DNA from: Rheinheimera maricola
GTDB lineage: Bacteria; Pseudomonadota; Gammaproteobacteria; Enterobacterales; Alteromonadaceae
Length of the DNA: 64,000 nucleotides
Assembly (NCBI RefSeq): GCF_016918075.2
Contig: NZ_JAERPS020000009.1
Coordinates: 1 to 64,000, forward strand
Direction of reading: 5' to 3'
The notes below the pieces were generated by a model, which searched no databases, was not told the origin of the DNA, and saw only the letters and a list, made by a program, of their open reading frames with translations. The translations under genes were made by a program, and so were the position numbers. Positions 18,387 to 25,543 of this stretch are shown here, piece by piece; the first letter of the stretch is position 1; every line of letters starts with the position of its first letter.

Positions 18387-19054
18387 TTACTGTCCTCCAG
18401 GATCTGCCCGTCGCGCATTCGTATTATCCGTTTGGCGTAAGCGGCAATTTCGTCTTCGTGTGTAACCATAACAATGGTGTTGCCTTTACTGTGCAATTCG
18501 CACAGTAGTTGCATTATTTCTTTTGATGTTTTGCTGTCCAGGTTGCCGGTTGGCTCATCCGCAAATATAACTTTTGGGCTGTTTACTAACGCGCGGGCAA
18601 TGGCTACCCGTTGCCTCTGGCCGCCTGACATTTCGTGTGGTTTGTGCTCTTTTCTATGGCCCAGGCCTACCTGATCTAACAGAGCATTAGCTCGCGCCAG
18701 CGTGGTCGTTGCGTCAATCTCGCTATATCTTAGCGGTAGGGCAACGTTTTGTGCTGCGGTTAGGCGTGGTAATAAATGAAATGACTGAAAAATAAAGCCG
18801 ATGTGCTGGTTGCGCAGCGCGGAGAGCTGAATATCATCGAGTTGGCTAATCTGTTGATTATTGAGTTGATAGCGCCCTGAACTGGGGGTGTCGAGACAGC
18901 CGAGAATGTTCATTAGGGTAGATTTACCAGAACCAGAACTGCCCATTATGGCGACAAACTCGTTCTCGGCGATATGCACACTGACATTTTGTAGCGCTGT
19001 TACGGCAGTTTCGCCTTGGCCAAATATGCGGCACAGACCTTCGGCAGTTATCAT
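18380..19054 (-). CDS. ABC transporter ATP-binding protein, LolD/MacB type
   Basis: A 224-residue cytoplasmic ATPase that powers the exporter encoded behind it. Walker [11 protein letters not shown]-loop in [11 protein letters not shown], signature [15 protein letters not shown], Walker [13 protein letters not shown] and the switch His in MVTHE are all intact. LolD/MacB/FtsE-type ATPases pair with permeases having large extracytoplasmic domains, which fits the last gene of the operon. The ATG at 19054 is preceded in frame by a GTG at 19057. The AGGA ribosome binding site lies within a 9-bp inverted repeat (19060-19089), so the first gene of the operon may be under structural control. Confidence 0.95.
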   Translation of the reverse strand: MITAEGLCRIFGQGETAVTALQNVSVHIAENEFVAIMGSSGSGKSTLMNILGCLDTPSSGRYQLNNQQISQLDDIQLSALRNQHIGFIFQSFHLLPRLTAAQNVALPLRYSEIDATTTLARANALLDQVGLGHRKEHKPHEMSGGQRQRVAIARALVNSPKVIFADEPTGNLDSKTSKEIMQLLCELHSKGNTIVMVTHEDEIAAYAKRIIRMRDGQILEDSKC

Positions 19055-19059
19055 CACAA

Positions 19060-19089
19060 CATCCTGTTATTAATCAATAAAACAGGATG
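19060..19089 (-). promoter_or_regulatory. Inverted repeat covering the ribosome binding site of the ABC operon
   Basis: Perfect 9-base arms CATCCTGTT (19060-19068) and AACAGGATG (19081-19089) surround a 12-base AT-rich loop. In the minus-strand transcript the arm next to the start codon carries AGGA, so a hairpin would hide it. A dimeric protein operator is the other reading. There is no T-run, so it is not a terminator. Confidence 0.5.
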
Positions 19090-19173
19090 CCATACAGTCG
19101 CATTAACTGGAACATTGTTGTGCTATGGTTTTATGTTAAAAATGTAACAAGCCATGTCGACACTGTATCGACA

Positions 19174-20376
19174 CTATGCTTGCTGATATTGGATAAGCGC
19201 GACCAGCTGCGCCATATTGGCCAGTTCATGGCGCTGCAATATCAGCTGCCGGCCAAGTTTCAACGCTTTGGCTTCGCATTGGCCACGTAGGGTACTGTCG
19301 CTGATACTGTCCAGGTCGGCGACATGCGCTAAGCCAACCGTGCGACGGATTAGCTCGCAGCCGGCATAACCCAGGGTGTCGGCCCAAATTTGCTGCATAA
19401 AACGCTGCTGGTAAAGGCTATTTTGCAAGCTGGGTTCGCGGCACTCTTGCTCCATTAGCTGTTTAAACTGGCTACTAAACTGCTGCCACAGGCAGGTAAT
19501 TTGCTCCAGCAGATACTGCTGTTGCGTTTCGCGTGCGCTGCTATCGGCAGTTAAACCGAAATGGCTTAGATAGCTCAGCAATAAATTACCCACCAGGCTG
19601 CCCACGTCAAAGCCAATAGGGCCATAAAAGCCAAATTCGGCATCAATGACTTTGCAGTTTTCATCGTTGATAAAAATACTGCCGCTGTGCATATCGCCGT
19701 GCAGCAGGGCCTGCGGTTTGGACAAAAAGTCAGCTTTGAGCTGCGCTACCTCTGCTTGCAGCACTTCGTCATGCCACAGTTGCTGAGCTTCAGTGCGAAT
19801 TTCGCTGTGCACATTATTGCGTTCGTGGTTGCAGTACGGGTCGGTAAAAAATAGGTCTTCGGTTATCAGGCACAGTTCCGGGTTCAAAAACTGGCTCACC
19901 TGCTGCTTTTTTTTCGGCCCGGTCAGGGCGAAATCACTGGTGTAATACAGTGTATTAGCTAAGTAGGCGGCTAGTTGTGCTGCCAAATGCGGAAATTGCT
20001 TGGCGGCTATAAGCTCGCTGCGCAAAATACGGTAATCGCTTAAGTCCTCCATTAAAATGGCGGCGTGCTCAGCGTCGTAGTGCAACACCTCTACGGTATG
20101 TTCGGGACACAGCTTGCGGTGTTTAATTAGCACCTCTGCTTCAATGCGGGCACGGTCTATGGTCAGTGGCCAGCTTTCACCCACGCAACGGGCATAGGGC
20201 AAGGCTTGTTTTACAATCAGACTGGTGCCTTTATCGTTCTCCACCCGAAACACCAGGTTTAGGTTACCGTCACCAAATTCTTCACAGCTTAATTTACTAT
20301 GCTCGCCAAACAAGCCGCTGTGCTCATCAGCAAATCGCATTGCATCGTCTGTGGTAAAGGTACGGTATTCGGCCAT
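19174..20376 (-). CDS. mtnK: 5-methylthioribose kinase
   Basis: Phosphorylates 5-methylthioribose to its 1-phosphate, the entry into methionine salvage after MTA has been cleaved to MTR. A 400-residue aminoglycoside-kinase-fold enzyme: the nucleotide loop lies near 25-50, the catalytic HGDMHSGSI (with GS where many relatives have TG or CN) lies mid-C-lobe, and the DAEFGFYGPIGFDVG metal loop follows. The ATG at 20376 (MAEYRTFTTDD) is the family start; an upstream in-frame codon at 20424 adds an unlikely extension. It is divergent from mtnA, whose product uses its reaction product; 86 bases separate the two starts. No met box was found in that gap. Confidence 0.93.
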   Translation of the reverse strand: MAEYRTFTTDDAMRFADEHSGLFGEHSKLSCEEFGDGNLNLVFRVENDKGTSLIVKQALPYARCVGESWPLTIDRARIEAEVLIKHRKLCPEHTVEVLHYDAEHAAILMEDLSDYRILRSELIAAKQFPHLAAQLAAYLANTLYYTSDFALTGPKKKQQVSQFLNPELCLITEDLFFTDPYCNHERNNVHSEIRTEAQQLWHDEVLQAEVAQLKADFLSKPQALLHGDMHSGSIFINDENCKVIDAEFGFYGPIGFDVGSLVGNLLLSYLSHFGLTADSSARETQQQYLLEQITCLWQQFSSQFKQLMEQECREPSLQNSLYQQRFMQQIWADTLGYAGCELIRRTVGLAHVADLDSISDSTLRGQCEAKALKLGRQLILQRHELANMAQLVALIQYQQA

Positions 20377-20462
20377 AACGGGTCTCTTACTTGTGTTGAT
20401 AATTGCAGAGCTGCATAATCGCAAACCTGAAACAAGGCTGCAACGCCAAACAGGAATAAGCT

Positions 20463-21491
20463 ATGCAAAACTTAACCGCACTAAGTCTGAAAACCGAACT
20501 GGGTAAGCTGTATGTGCTGGATCAAACGCTGTTACCGCAGCAGCAAAAGTGGCTGCTGTGCCAAACCGTGGCGCAAATGATTGGCATGATTAAAGCGTTG
20601 CAACTGCGTGGCGCACCCGCTATTGGTATTGGTGCCTGCTTATTATTAGCCTACCGTGCCAGTGTCGGCGAGAGCCGCGAGCAGCTTTTGCAGGACGCTG
20701 AAGTACTGCGCGCGGCACGGCCCACGGCAGTGAACCTAATGAACAACCTCGATAGCATGGTTATTGCATTGCAACAGGCAGATTTTAAGGGCGCGGCTAT
20801 TGCCTGTGCAGAGCACTTGTTTGCTGAAGATGTGGCGCTGTGTCAGCGCATGGCCGAATTTGGTGCTGGTTTAGTGCAAGACGGCGAGCAGTTGTTAACG
20901 CATTGCAATACCGGCGGCCTGGCGACTGCGGGCGTAGGTACCGCATTGGGGGTCATTAATCTGGCGCATCAGCAGGGTAAAAATATCCGCCTTTGGGTCG
21001 ATGAAACCCGGCCGCTGCTACAGGGCGGGCGCTTAACGGCGTGGGAGTGTCAACAGCTGGGTATTCCGTACCAGCTTATCTGCGACAATATGGCGGCAAT
21101 GTTAATGGCGCGCGGCCAGGTCGACCGTATTTTTGTTGGCTCAGATCGTATCGCCGCCAACGGTGATTTTGCCAATAAAGTAGGCACATACTCGTTAGCG
21201 GTGCTGGCGCAGTATCACCAGGTGCCATTTTATGTGGTGGCACCGCATACCACGGTAGATTTAGCCTGCACCGATGGCAGTGCAATACCGATAGAGCAGC
21301 GCCACGCCGACGAAGTGCGCGGTGTCAGCGGCGGCTTCGGCAGCGCAATATGGGCACCGGAAGATGCTCCGGTATTTAACCCGGCGTTTGACGTCACCCC
21401 TGCGGCACTCGTCACCGGCTGGGTGCTGGACAGCGGCGTGTACTCACCGGCGGATATTGCCGCAGGCGTGCTGCAACAGTTTAATAACTAA
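20463..21491 (+). CDS. mtnA: Methylthioribose-1-phosphate isomerase
   Basis: Converts methylthioribose-1-phosphate to methylthioribulose-1-phosphate, step two of the salvage route. 342 residues, the usual length. It shows the eIF2B-like fold signatures [10 protein letters not shown], the catalytic Cys in [27 protein letters not shown], and the catalytic Asp in [24 protein letters not shown] precedes the ATG. It stands alone on the plus strand and is followed within five bases by a palindromic element (21496-21608). The next pathway genes (mtnD, mtnC, mtnB) are on the other strand 2 kb away, separated by two unrelated-looking genes. Confidence 0.96.
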   Translation: MQNLTALSLKTELGKLYVLDQTLLPQQQKWLLCQTVAQMIGMIKALQLRGAPAIGIGACLLLAYRASVGESREQLLQDAEVLRAARPTAVNLMNNLDSMVIALQQADFKGAAIACAEHLFAEDVALCQRMAEFGAGLVQDGEQLLTHCNTGGLATAGVGTALGVINLAHQQGKNIRLWVDETRPLLQGGRLTAWECQQLGIPYQLICDNMAAMLMARGQVDRIFVGSDRIAANGDFANKVGTYSLAVLAQYHQVPFYVVAPHTTVDLACTDGSAIPIEQRHADEVRGVSGGFGSAIWAPEDAPVFNPAFDVTPAALVTGWVLDSGVYSPADIAAGVLQQFNN

Positions 21492-21495
21492 ACAA

Positions 21496-21608
21496 GATAG
21501 GCAACAGCAGCAACACTCGCTTTGGCTCGTCACAGCAACTCGTTCACGCTGGCGCGCTCACTCAGACACTCTGTGACGCCCAATTCGAGGTTCCTGCTGT
21601 TCGCTATC
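21496..21608. repeat. Palindromic MITE/REP-like element
   Basis: A 113-base non-coding element with imperfect inverted ends: 16 of 19 bases match between 21496-21514 and the complement of 21590-21608, sharing GATAG, AACAGCAG and AAC. Inside is a perfect 8-base inverted pair CGTCACAG (21528-21535) and CTGTGACG (21571-21578). It begins four bases after the mtnA stop codon. No second copy and no target-site duplication is seen in this window. It differs in sequence from the element at 5127-5291. It may act as an mRNA 3'-end structure or be a dispersed repeat. Confidence 0.5.
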
Positions 21609-21624
21609 GCTAAGATCCAAGCGC

Positions 21625-21663
21625 AAAAAAAAGCAGAGTTACACCGGGGAGTAGTAACTCTGC
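21625..21663 (-). terminator. Rho-independent terminator of the TPR-like gene
   Basis: GCAGAGTTAC (21633-21642) and GTAACTCTGC (21654-21663) form a perfect 10-bp stem with an 11-base loop, followed on the minus strand by eight T (complement of 21625-21632). It lies about 155 bases past the stop codon at 21819, so the transcript would include the whole tandem repeat between them. Confidence 0.9.
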
Positions 21664-21690
21664 ATACACACGGGGGAGTGTAATTTGTAG

Positions 21691-21833
21691 CCCCGGTGCG
21701 GGCGCTTACTCCGAACCGGGTAACAGGTAACCGCAGGCGCTTACTCTGCCGATACCTTCACCGTTGTATCAGCAGGCGCTTACTCTGCAGATACGTTTAT
21801 TGCGTTATCAGCAGGTGCTTATTCCGCAGATAC
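21691..21833 (-). repeat. 39-bp degenerate tandem repeat with conserved in-frame stop codons
   Basis: Three full 39-base units (21795-21833, 21756-21794, 21717-21755) and a partial fourth (21691-21716). On the minus strand each full unit opens with the codons for Val-Ser-Ala-Glu, then TAA, then Ala-Pro-Ala. The first unit supplies the last four codons and the stop of the TPR-like gene. As 39 is a multiple of three, the later TAA codons are in the same frame, and no other stop falls between them. In the conserved 27-base cores, five of six differences between adjacent copies are synonymous third-position changes. Confidence 0.85.
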
Positions 21834-22346
21834 CATGGCAATGTCTAAGCCATTTTGTGCGTTGTTTAGTGCCAGTTCTAACCGTTGCAGGTTGTGCACG
21901 CTTACTGCGCTGCGGCTTAACTCTGCGGCGCGGCTAAAATCGGCCAGGGCGGCCAGGTTGTTGTTTTGTAACAGGCGTAGTACGCCACGGTTGGTTAAGG
22001 CATAAGCACGCATTTCGCGCTTGTCGCTGCTGCTGACATGGCTGAACTGCTGAGCAGCAGAGACAGCGCTATCGCATGCTGTTGTTGCTTGATCCAGCTT
22101 AGCACTTTTAGTAAAACCAACGCACAGGCTCATTTGACGGGAGAAGTTATCCACTTCTGCGCTGTTGCTGGCTAATGTTTCGCTGATACCCTGGTCAAAT
22201 TGACCGGCCTGTAAGGCGGCCACACCAGGTGTATCTTCAATCAGTACCATTTTATAGCCGTTGGTGTTGGCTGATGCGAGGAATGAACCTGAGGCCATCA
22301 GCATCAACGCCAAAGAACTGCCTAATTTAAATGCTCTCGCTTTCAT
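21819..22346 (-). CDS. Secreted TPR-like protein of unknown function
   Basis: A 175-residue exported protein. Residues 1-26 form a signal peptide (MKARAFKLGSSLALMLMASG and on to ASA). The mature part has helical pairs that read as degenerate tetratricopeptide repeats, best seen in ALTNRGVLRLLQNNNLAALA, then DFSRAAELSRS. Two Cys (in SLCVGF and TTACDSA) could form a disulfide. The ATG at 22346 follows GGGAG; an in-frame codon eight residues upstream is less likely. It lies inside the methionine salvage region but has no visible link to it. The stop codon falls in the first unit of a 39-bp tandem repeat. I do not recognise a named gene. Confidence 0.75.
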   Translation of the reverse strand: MKARAFKLGSSLALMLMASGSFLASANTNGYKMVLIEDTPGVAALQAGQFDQGISETLASNSAEVDNFSRQMSLCVGFTKSAKLDQATTACDSAVSAAQQFSHVSSSDKREMRAYALTNRGVLRLLQNNNLAALADFSRAAELSRSAVSVHNLQRLELALNNAQNGLDIAMVSAE

Positions 22347-22506
22347 AGTGTGTTGCTCCCAATTTCCCATCCAGGCAGCCGCTATCGGTCTGCAGGTGTA
22401 GTTTGAGCAAAAGCACTAGAACTGACAAACGATAAAAAAACACCCGATAAGTGAAAAAAACTCACCTATAACGCCAGTGTTGGTGTCATAAATGGGCAAT
22501 GCAGAA

Positions 22507-23394
22507 TTATTTTTCCAGATGAAAGCTTTGCAGGATCCAATCGATTAGCAGTTGAATTTCGTTGCGATTGGCGTCGTTGTCGTGACGCACTAAATAGTAG
22601 CGGTCGCGGCTAAGCAACTCTTGTTCAAACAAGCGTTGCAAGCTGCCATTGCTAAACCAGCCAGCACTGATAGGTAGCGGGATCAAGGCGACGCCTAAGC
22701 CTTGTTGTGCGGCGCGGGCTACGCTGAACATGCTGTCGAGCTGGATAATTTGTTTTGGCTGGAAGTTGTGATAACCAACATGCTCGGCCCATTGGTGCCA
22801 GGCGTGTGGCCGCGCTTGATGCAATAGCAAGGGCACCTGCTCCAGCACCCGGTAACCCTTACTATGCCATTTTGTGTATTGCTGGCTATTACAGGCAGGA
22901 ATGTAGCTTATAGGGAACAAGTCGTAAGCCACTATTTCTGTTGGTGTTTTACCTGATAGCACGATTGATAAGTCGGTGTGCTTCGTGCTTTCCCGACGCG
23001 ACTTTACCGTTTCTAGTTTCAGGTTGATATTCGGGTATTGTTCTGACCAGCCAATTAGCCGTGGCACAAATAATTCACTGGCAAAAAATTCTGGCATCGA
23101 AATGCTCACTTCCAGCATGCGCTGGGCCTGGCTGAATTCGCTAATAGTGTTAGCCAGCTGCTCCATTTGTGGTGCTATGGCCTGATAAAAACGTTTGCCG
23201 GCTTCAGTTAACACCACGGCGCGGGTTTTACGCTCAAACAGCGGTAAATTCAGATTTTCTTCCAATTGCTTGATCTGATGGCTAACCGCCGACGGCGTTA
23301 AATACAGCTTTTTCGCGGTCTCTTTAAAGCTTAGACATTCGGCAGCGACACAAAAACATCGCAAGCCGCGCATTGGGGTATGCAGTGGTAACAT
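22507..23394 (-). CDS. LysR-family transcriptional regulator, GcvA-like
   Basis: A 295-residue DNA-binding regulator. The winged helix-turn-helix spans about 9-68, with the typical SFKETAKKLYLTPSAVSHQIKQ recognition region split by the turn; the effector-binding domain spans about 93-290. The N-terminal pattern (MRGLRCFCVAAECLSF) is that of the GcvA group. The target is not known. LysR proteins often control a divergent neighbour, but the genes on either side point the same way, so the usual rule gives no target. It stands between the TPR-like gene and mtnD. No clear ribosome binding site precedes the ATG at 23394; the Met at residue 8 is an alternative start. Confidence 0.88.
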   Translation of the reverse strand: MLPLHTPMRGLRCFCVAAECLSFKETAKKLYLTPSAVSHQIKQLEENLNLPLFERKTRAVVLTEAGKRFYQAIAPQMEQLANTISEFSQAQRMLEVSISMPEFFASELFVPRLIGWSEQYPNINLKLETVKSRRESTKHTDLSIVLSGKTPTEIVAYDLFPISYIPACNSQQYTKWHSKGYRVLEQVPLLLHQARPHAWHQWAEHVGYHNFQPKQIIQLDSMFSVARAAQQGLGVALIPLPISAGWFSNGSLQRLFEQELLSRDRYYLVRHDNDANRNEIQLLIDWILQSFHLEK

Positions 23395-23578
23395 AGTTAA
23401 TCAGCTCTGGTACTAAACGCATGCTGCTCTAGTATGGCAGCAGAATATGACAAGCATAAGCAAATGCAGTACCAGTGCAAGCACCGGTACTAATTTATTG
23501 ATATTTATTTGTTTTCAGCCAACAGGCTAGCTGGCTAGCTGCTGTTTTGCACGGTAATGGTGCGGTTTAAGCGCCACA

Positions 23579-24121
23579 TCAGGCCAAAAGTGGGAAACGG
23601 CGGGCAATATCACTACCGGTAAAATTAGCCAGCCAGCCCTCGGGATTGCTAAATAAACGAATGGCGCTGAATTCCGGCTCGCTGCCCATATCAAACCAAT
23701 GCGTAGTGCCGGCCGGTACGCTAATTAAGTCATTCTGCTGACACAAAACCTGATACACCTTGCCGGCAATATGCAGGCAAAATAAACCCTGGCCACGGAC
23801 AAAAAACCGCACTTCATCTTCGCTGTGGGTGTGTTCGGCGAGAAATTTTTGCCGCAGTGCTGCCTTATCCGGATGGTTAGCGCTTAACGAAATTACATCG
23901 ACGGTGATATAACCGCGCTCGGTTTTTAAACGGTTAATGTCGCCGGCGTAGGCTGCCTGGATCTGCTCGGCGCTGCTGTCAGCGTCAATCGGCGCTGTTG
24001 CCTGCCACTGCTCAAACCGCACGCCAGCTTTTTGCAGTTGCTGCTTAATTTCGTTGCTGTCGCTGGTGTGCAGCAGCGGCTGCGCCGGGTTATCGCTGTT
24101 AAAAACCGTTAGCTGGCTCAT
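23579..24121 (-). CDS. mtnD: Acireductone dioxygenase
   Basis: Oxidises acireductone to the 2-keto acid of methionine (4-methylthio-2-oxobutanoate) and formate with Fe2+; with Ni2+ the enzyme runs an off-pathway reaction. A 180-residue cupin. The metal ligands are visible in HTHSEDEVRFF (two His and Glu) and in the later PAGTTHWFD (His). The start overlaps the mtnC stop by four bases (ATGA), so mtnB, mtnC and mtnD form one operon read leftwards. Confidence 0.95.
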   Translation of the reverse strand: MSQLTVFNSDNPAQPLLHTSDSNEIKQQLQKAGVRFEQWQATAPIDADSSAEQIQAAYAGDINRLKTERGYITVDVISLSANHPDKAALRQKFLAEHTHSEDEVRFFVRGQGLFCLHIAGKVYQVLCQQNDLISVPAGTTHWFDMGSEPEFSAIRLFSNPEGWLANFTGSDIARRFPLLA

Positions 24122-24801
24122 GCGATCTGCTCCGCAACGTCGCTAAAGTTATGCGCGATAGCATGGCTGCCAGCAGCCTGACCGTCGCGGATAAGTTGAA
24201 TGGTGCCAAGGCCAAGTGGCGCTGCTGCGTCAAGTTCAGCGGCCACATCTGACAAAAACAACACTTGTTTTGGTGGCAATTGCAGCTGTTGCAAAATAGC
24301 GGCATAGGACGCTATGTCGCGCTTGGCGCCAATACGGGTATCAAAATAACCACTGAATAGCGACGTTAAATCACCGAAATCGCTGTAGCGGAATAACAAC
24401 TGCTGCGCTTGCACCGAGCCGGAGCTGTAAATATACAGCTTAACGCCCTGCTGCTGCCAGTGGTTGAGTGCGGCATACACATCGGCATAAACATGGCCTT
24501 TAAAGGCGCCACTTTGATAACCCTGCTGCCATACCATGCCTTGCAGAGCTTTTAACGGCGTGATTTTCTGATCTTCTGCTATCCATTGCTGCAACTGAGT
24601 AATAATGCTATCGACAGAGGCATCGGCCTGCTGCATCAGTGCCCGGCAAGCGCTTAGCTGTTCAGCCACAGCAGGCTGCGCTGCATTAGCTTGAATAAAT
24701 GCTGGCAACTCAGCTGCGGCATAGGGAAACAATACCTCTGTGACAAAGCTGATACGGCTGGTGGTGCCTTCAATGTCGGTGATAATGGCAGAGTACTTCA
24801 C
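24118..24801 (-). CDS. mtnC: Enolase-phosphatase E1
   Basis: A bifunctional HAD-family enzyme that enolises and then dephosphorylates diketo-methylthiopentyl-1-phosphate to acireductone. 227 residues. Motif I is DIEGTTSRISF (Asp nucleophile, Glu in the position typical of MtnC), motif II is IYSSGSVQAQ, and FLSDVAAELDAA gives the C-terminal acidic motif. Its presence means the route uses the single-enzyme MtnC branch and not the MtnW/MtnX pair of Bacillus. Three bases separate it from the mtnB stop. Confidence 0.95.
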   Translation of the reverse strand: MKYSAIITDIEGTTSRISFVTEVLFPYAAAELPAFIQANAAQPAVAEQLSACRALMQQADASVDSIITQLQQWIAEDQKITPLKALQGMVWQQGYQSGAFKGHVYADVYAALNHWQQQGVKLYIYSSGSVQAQQLLFRYSDFGDLTSLFSGYFDTRIGAKRDIASYAAILQQLQLPPKQVLFLSDVAAELDAAAPLGLGTIQLIRDGQAAGSHAIAHNFSDVAEQIA

Positions 24802-24804
24802 GGC

Positions 24805-25437
24805 TTACCTTGTTAGTTTTAACCTTTCAAGCTCGCAGTTTATAAGAAACTCCCAGCCTTCTAAATGCCTTTTTGCTTCATCCAGGCTGCGGCCCCAGAC
24901 ATAGAGGCCATGACCACGCACTAATAGCCCCCAATTTAACGGTTGCTGTTGCCAGCGCTGTGCTACCTGCTGTGCCAATAGCCCAATATCCTGGGTGTTG
25001 TCAAACAGTGCCAGGGCGCAGGGCGCGTCGTGAGTAGTGTTACCACTAATGGCTTTTTGCATTTCATAGCCATGAAACAGGTAGCTTTGTTCGCTAAACA
25101 AGCGGGAAAATACGGTTGCCTGTACCGAATGAGTATGCAATACCGCTTTTATCGCCGGGTCCAGTTGATACAGCCGGGCATGCAATGCAGTTTCAGCTGA
25201 CGGTGTGCCGGCGCAGCTTAACTGGCCATCCTGCCAGCTTACAGGCAGTAAATCTTGTGGGCTTAGCTCGCCTTTATCTTTGCCCGAAGCGGTAACCAGC
25301 GCGCTGTGCTCGCCGCTTCGGATAGAAAAATTACCACCAGTGGCCGGTACCCAATGCCGGTTGGCGATCCAACGCCCCAGCGCGCACAAAGCGATGGCGT
25401 TTGGGTTAAGCTGATGCAGTTGGGCAGTATTATTCAT
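24805..25437 (-). CDS. mtnB: Methylthioribulose-1-phosphate dehydratase
   Basis: Removes water from methylthioribulose-1-phosphate, giving the diketo compound used by MtnC. A 210-residue class II aldolase-fold enzyme with GGNFSIRSG near the N-terminus, the zinc-binding His pair in VLHTHSVQA, and a third His in RGHGLYVWG. First gene of the mtnBCD operon; its start codon lies 22 bases from the met-box array at 25459-25490, which would place the operon under MetJ repression (inference from the box sequences). Confidence 0.95.
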   Translation of the reverse strand: MNNTAQLHQLNPNAIALCALGRWIANRHWVPATGGNFSIRSGEHSALVTASGKDKGELSPQDLLPVSWQDGQLSCAGTPSAETALHARLYQLDPAIKAVLHTHSVQATVFSRLFSEQSYLFHGYEMQKAISGNTTHDAPCALALFDNTQDIGLLAQQVAQRWQQQPLNWGLLVRGHGLYVWGRSLDEAKRHLEGWEFLINCELERLKLTR

Positions 25438-25458
25438 AATAAGATAAACCTGATTGCT

Positions 25459-25490
25459 ACACGTTCAAACGTTTAGATGTCTATACATAA
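25459..25490. promoter_or_regulatory. MetJ operator: four tandem met boxes
   Basis: Four abutting 8-base units resemble the AGACGTCT met box: ACACGTTC (25459), AAACGTTT (25467), AGATGTCT (25475) and ATACATAA (25483). Each match is partial, the third being best (7 of 8). MetJ binds tandem boxes cooperatively, so the array is more telling than any single unit. It lies between the divergent mtnB and transaminase genes and could control both. Confidence 0.8.
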
Positions 25491-25543
25491 AACGGGCTAA
25501 ATGATAGCATTCAAGCCGGTTTTAGCAACTTTTTCTTGCCGAT

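Noticed and set aside
14011-19171. Darobactin- or bacteriocin-type biosynthetic locus
   Set aside because: The exporter resembles those of such loci, but I found no precursor peptide, radical SAM enzyme or other modifying gene on either side.
20377-20462. Met boxes or a SAM riboswitch between mtnK and mtnA
   Set aside because: No tandem AGACGTCT-like units and no conserved riboswitch core were seen in the 86 bases.
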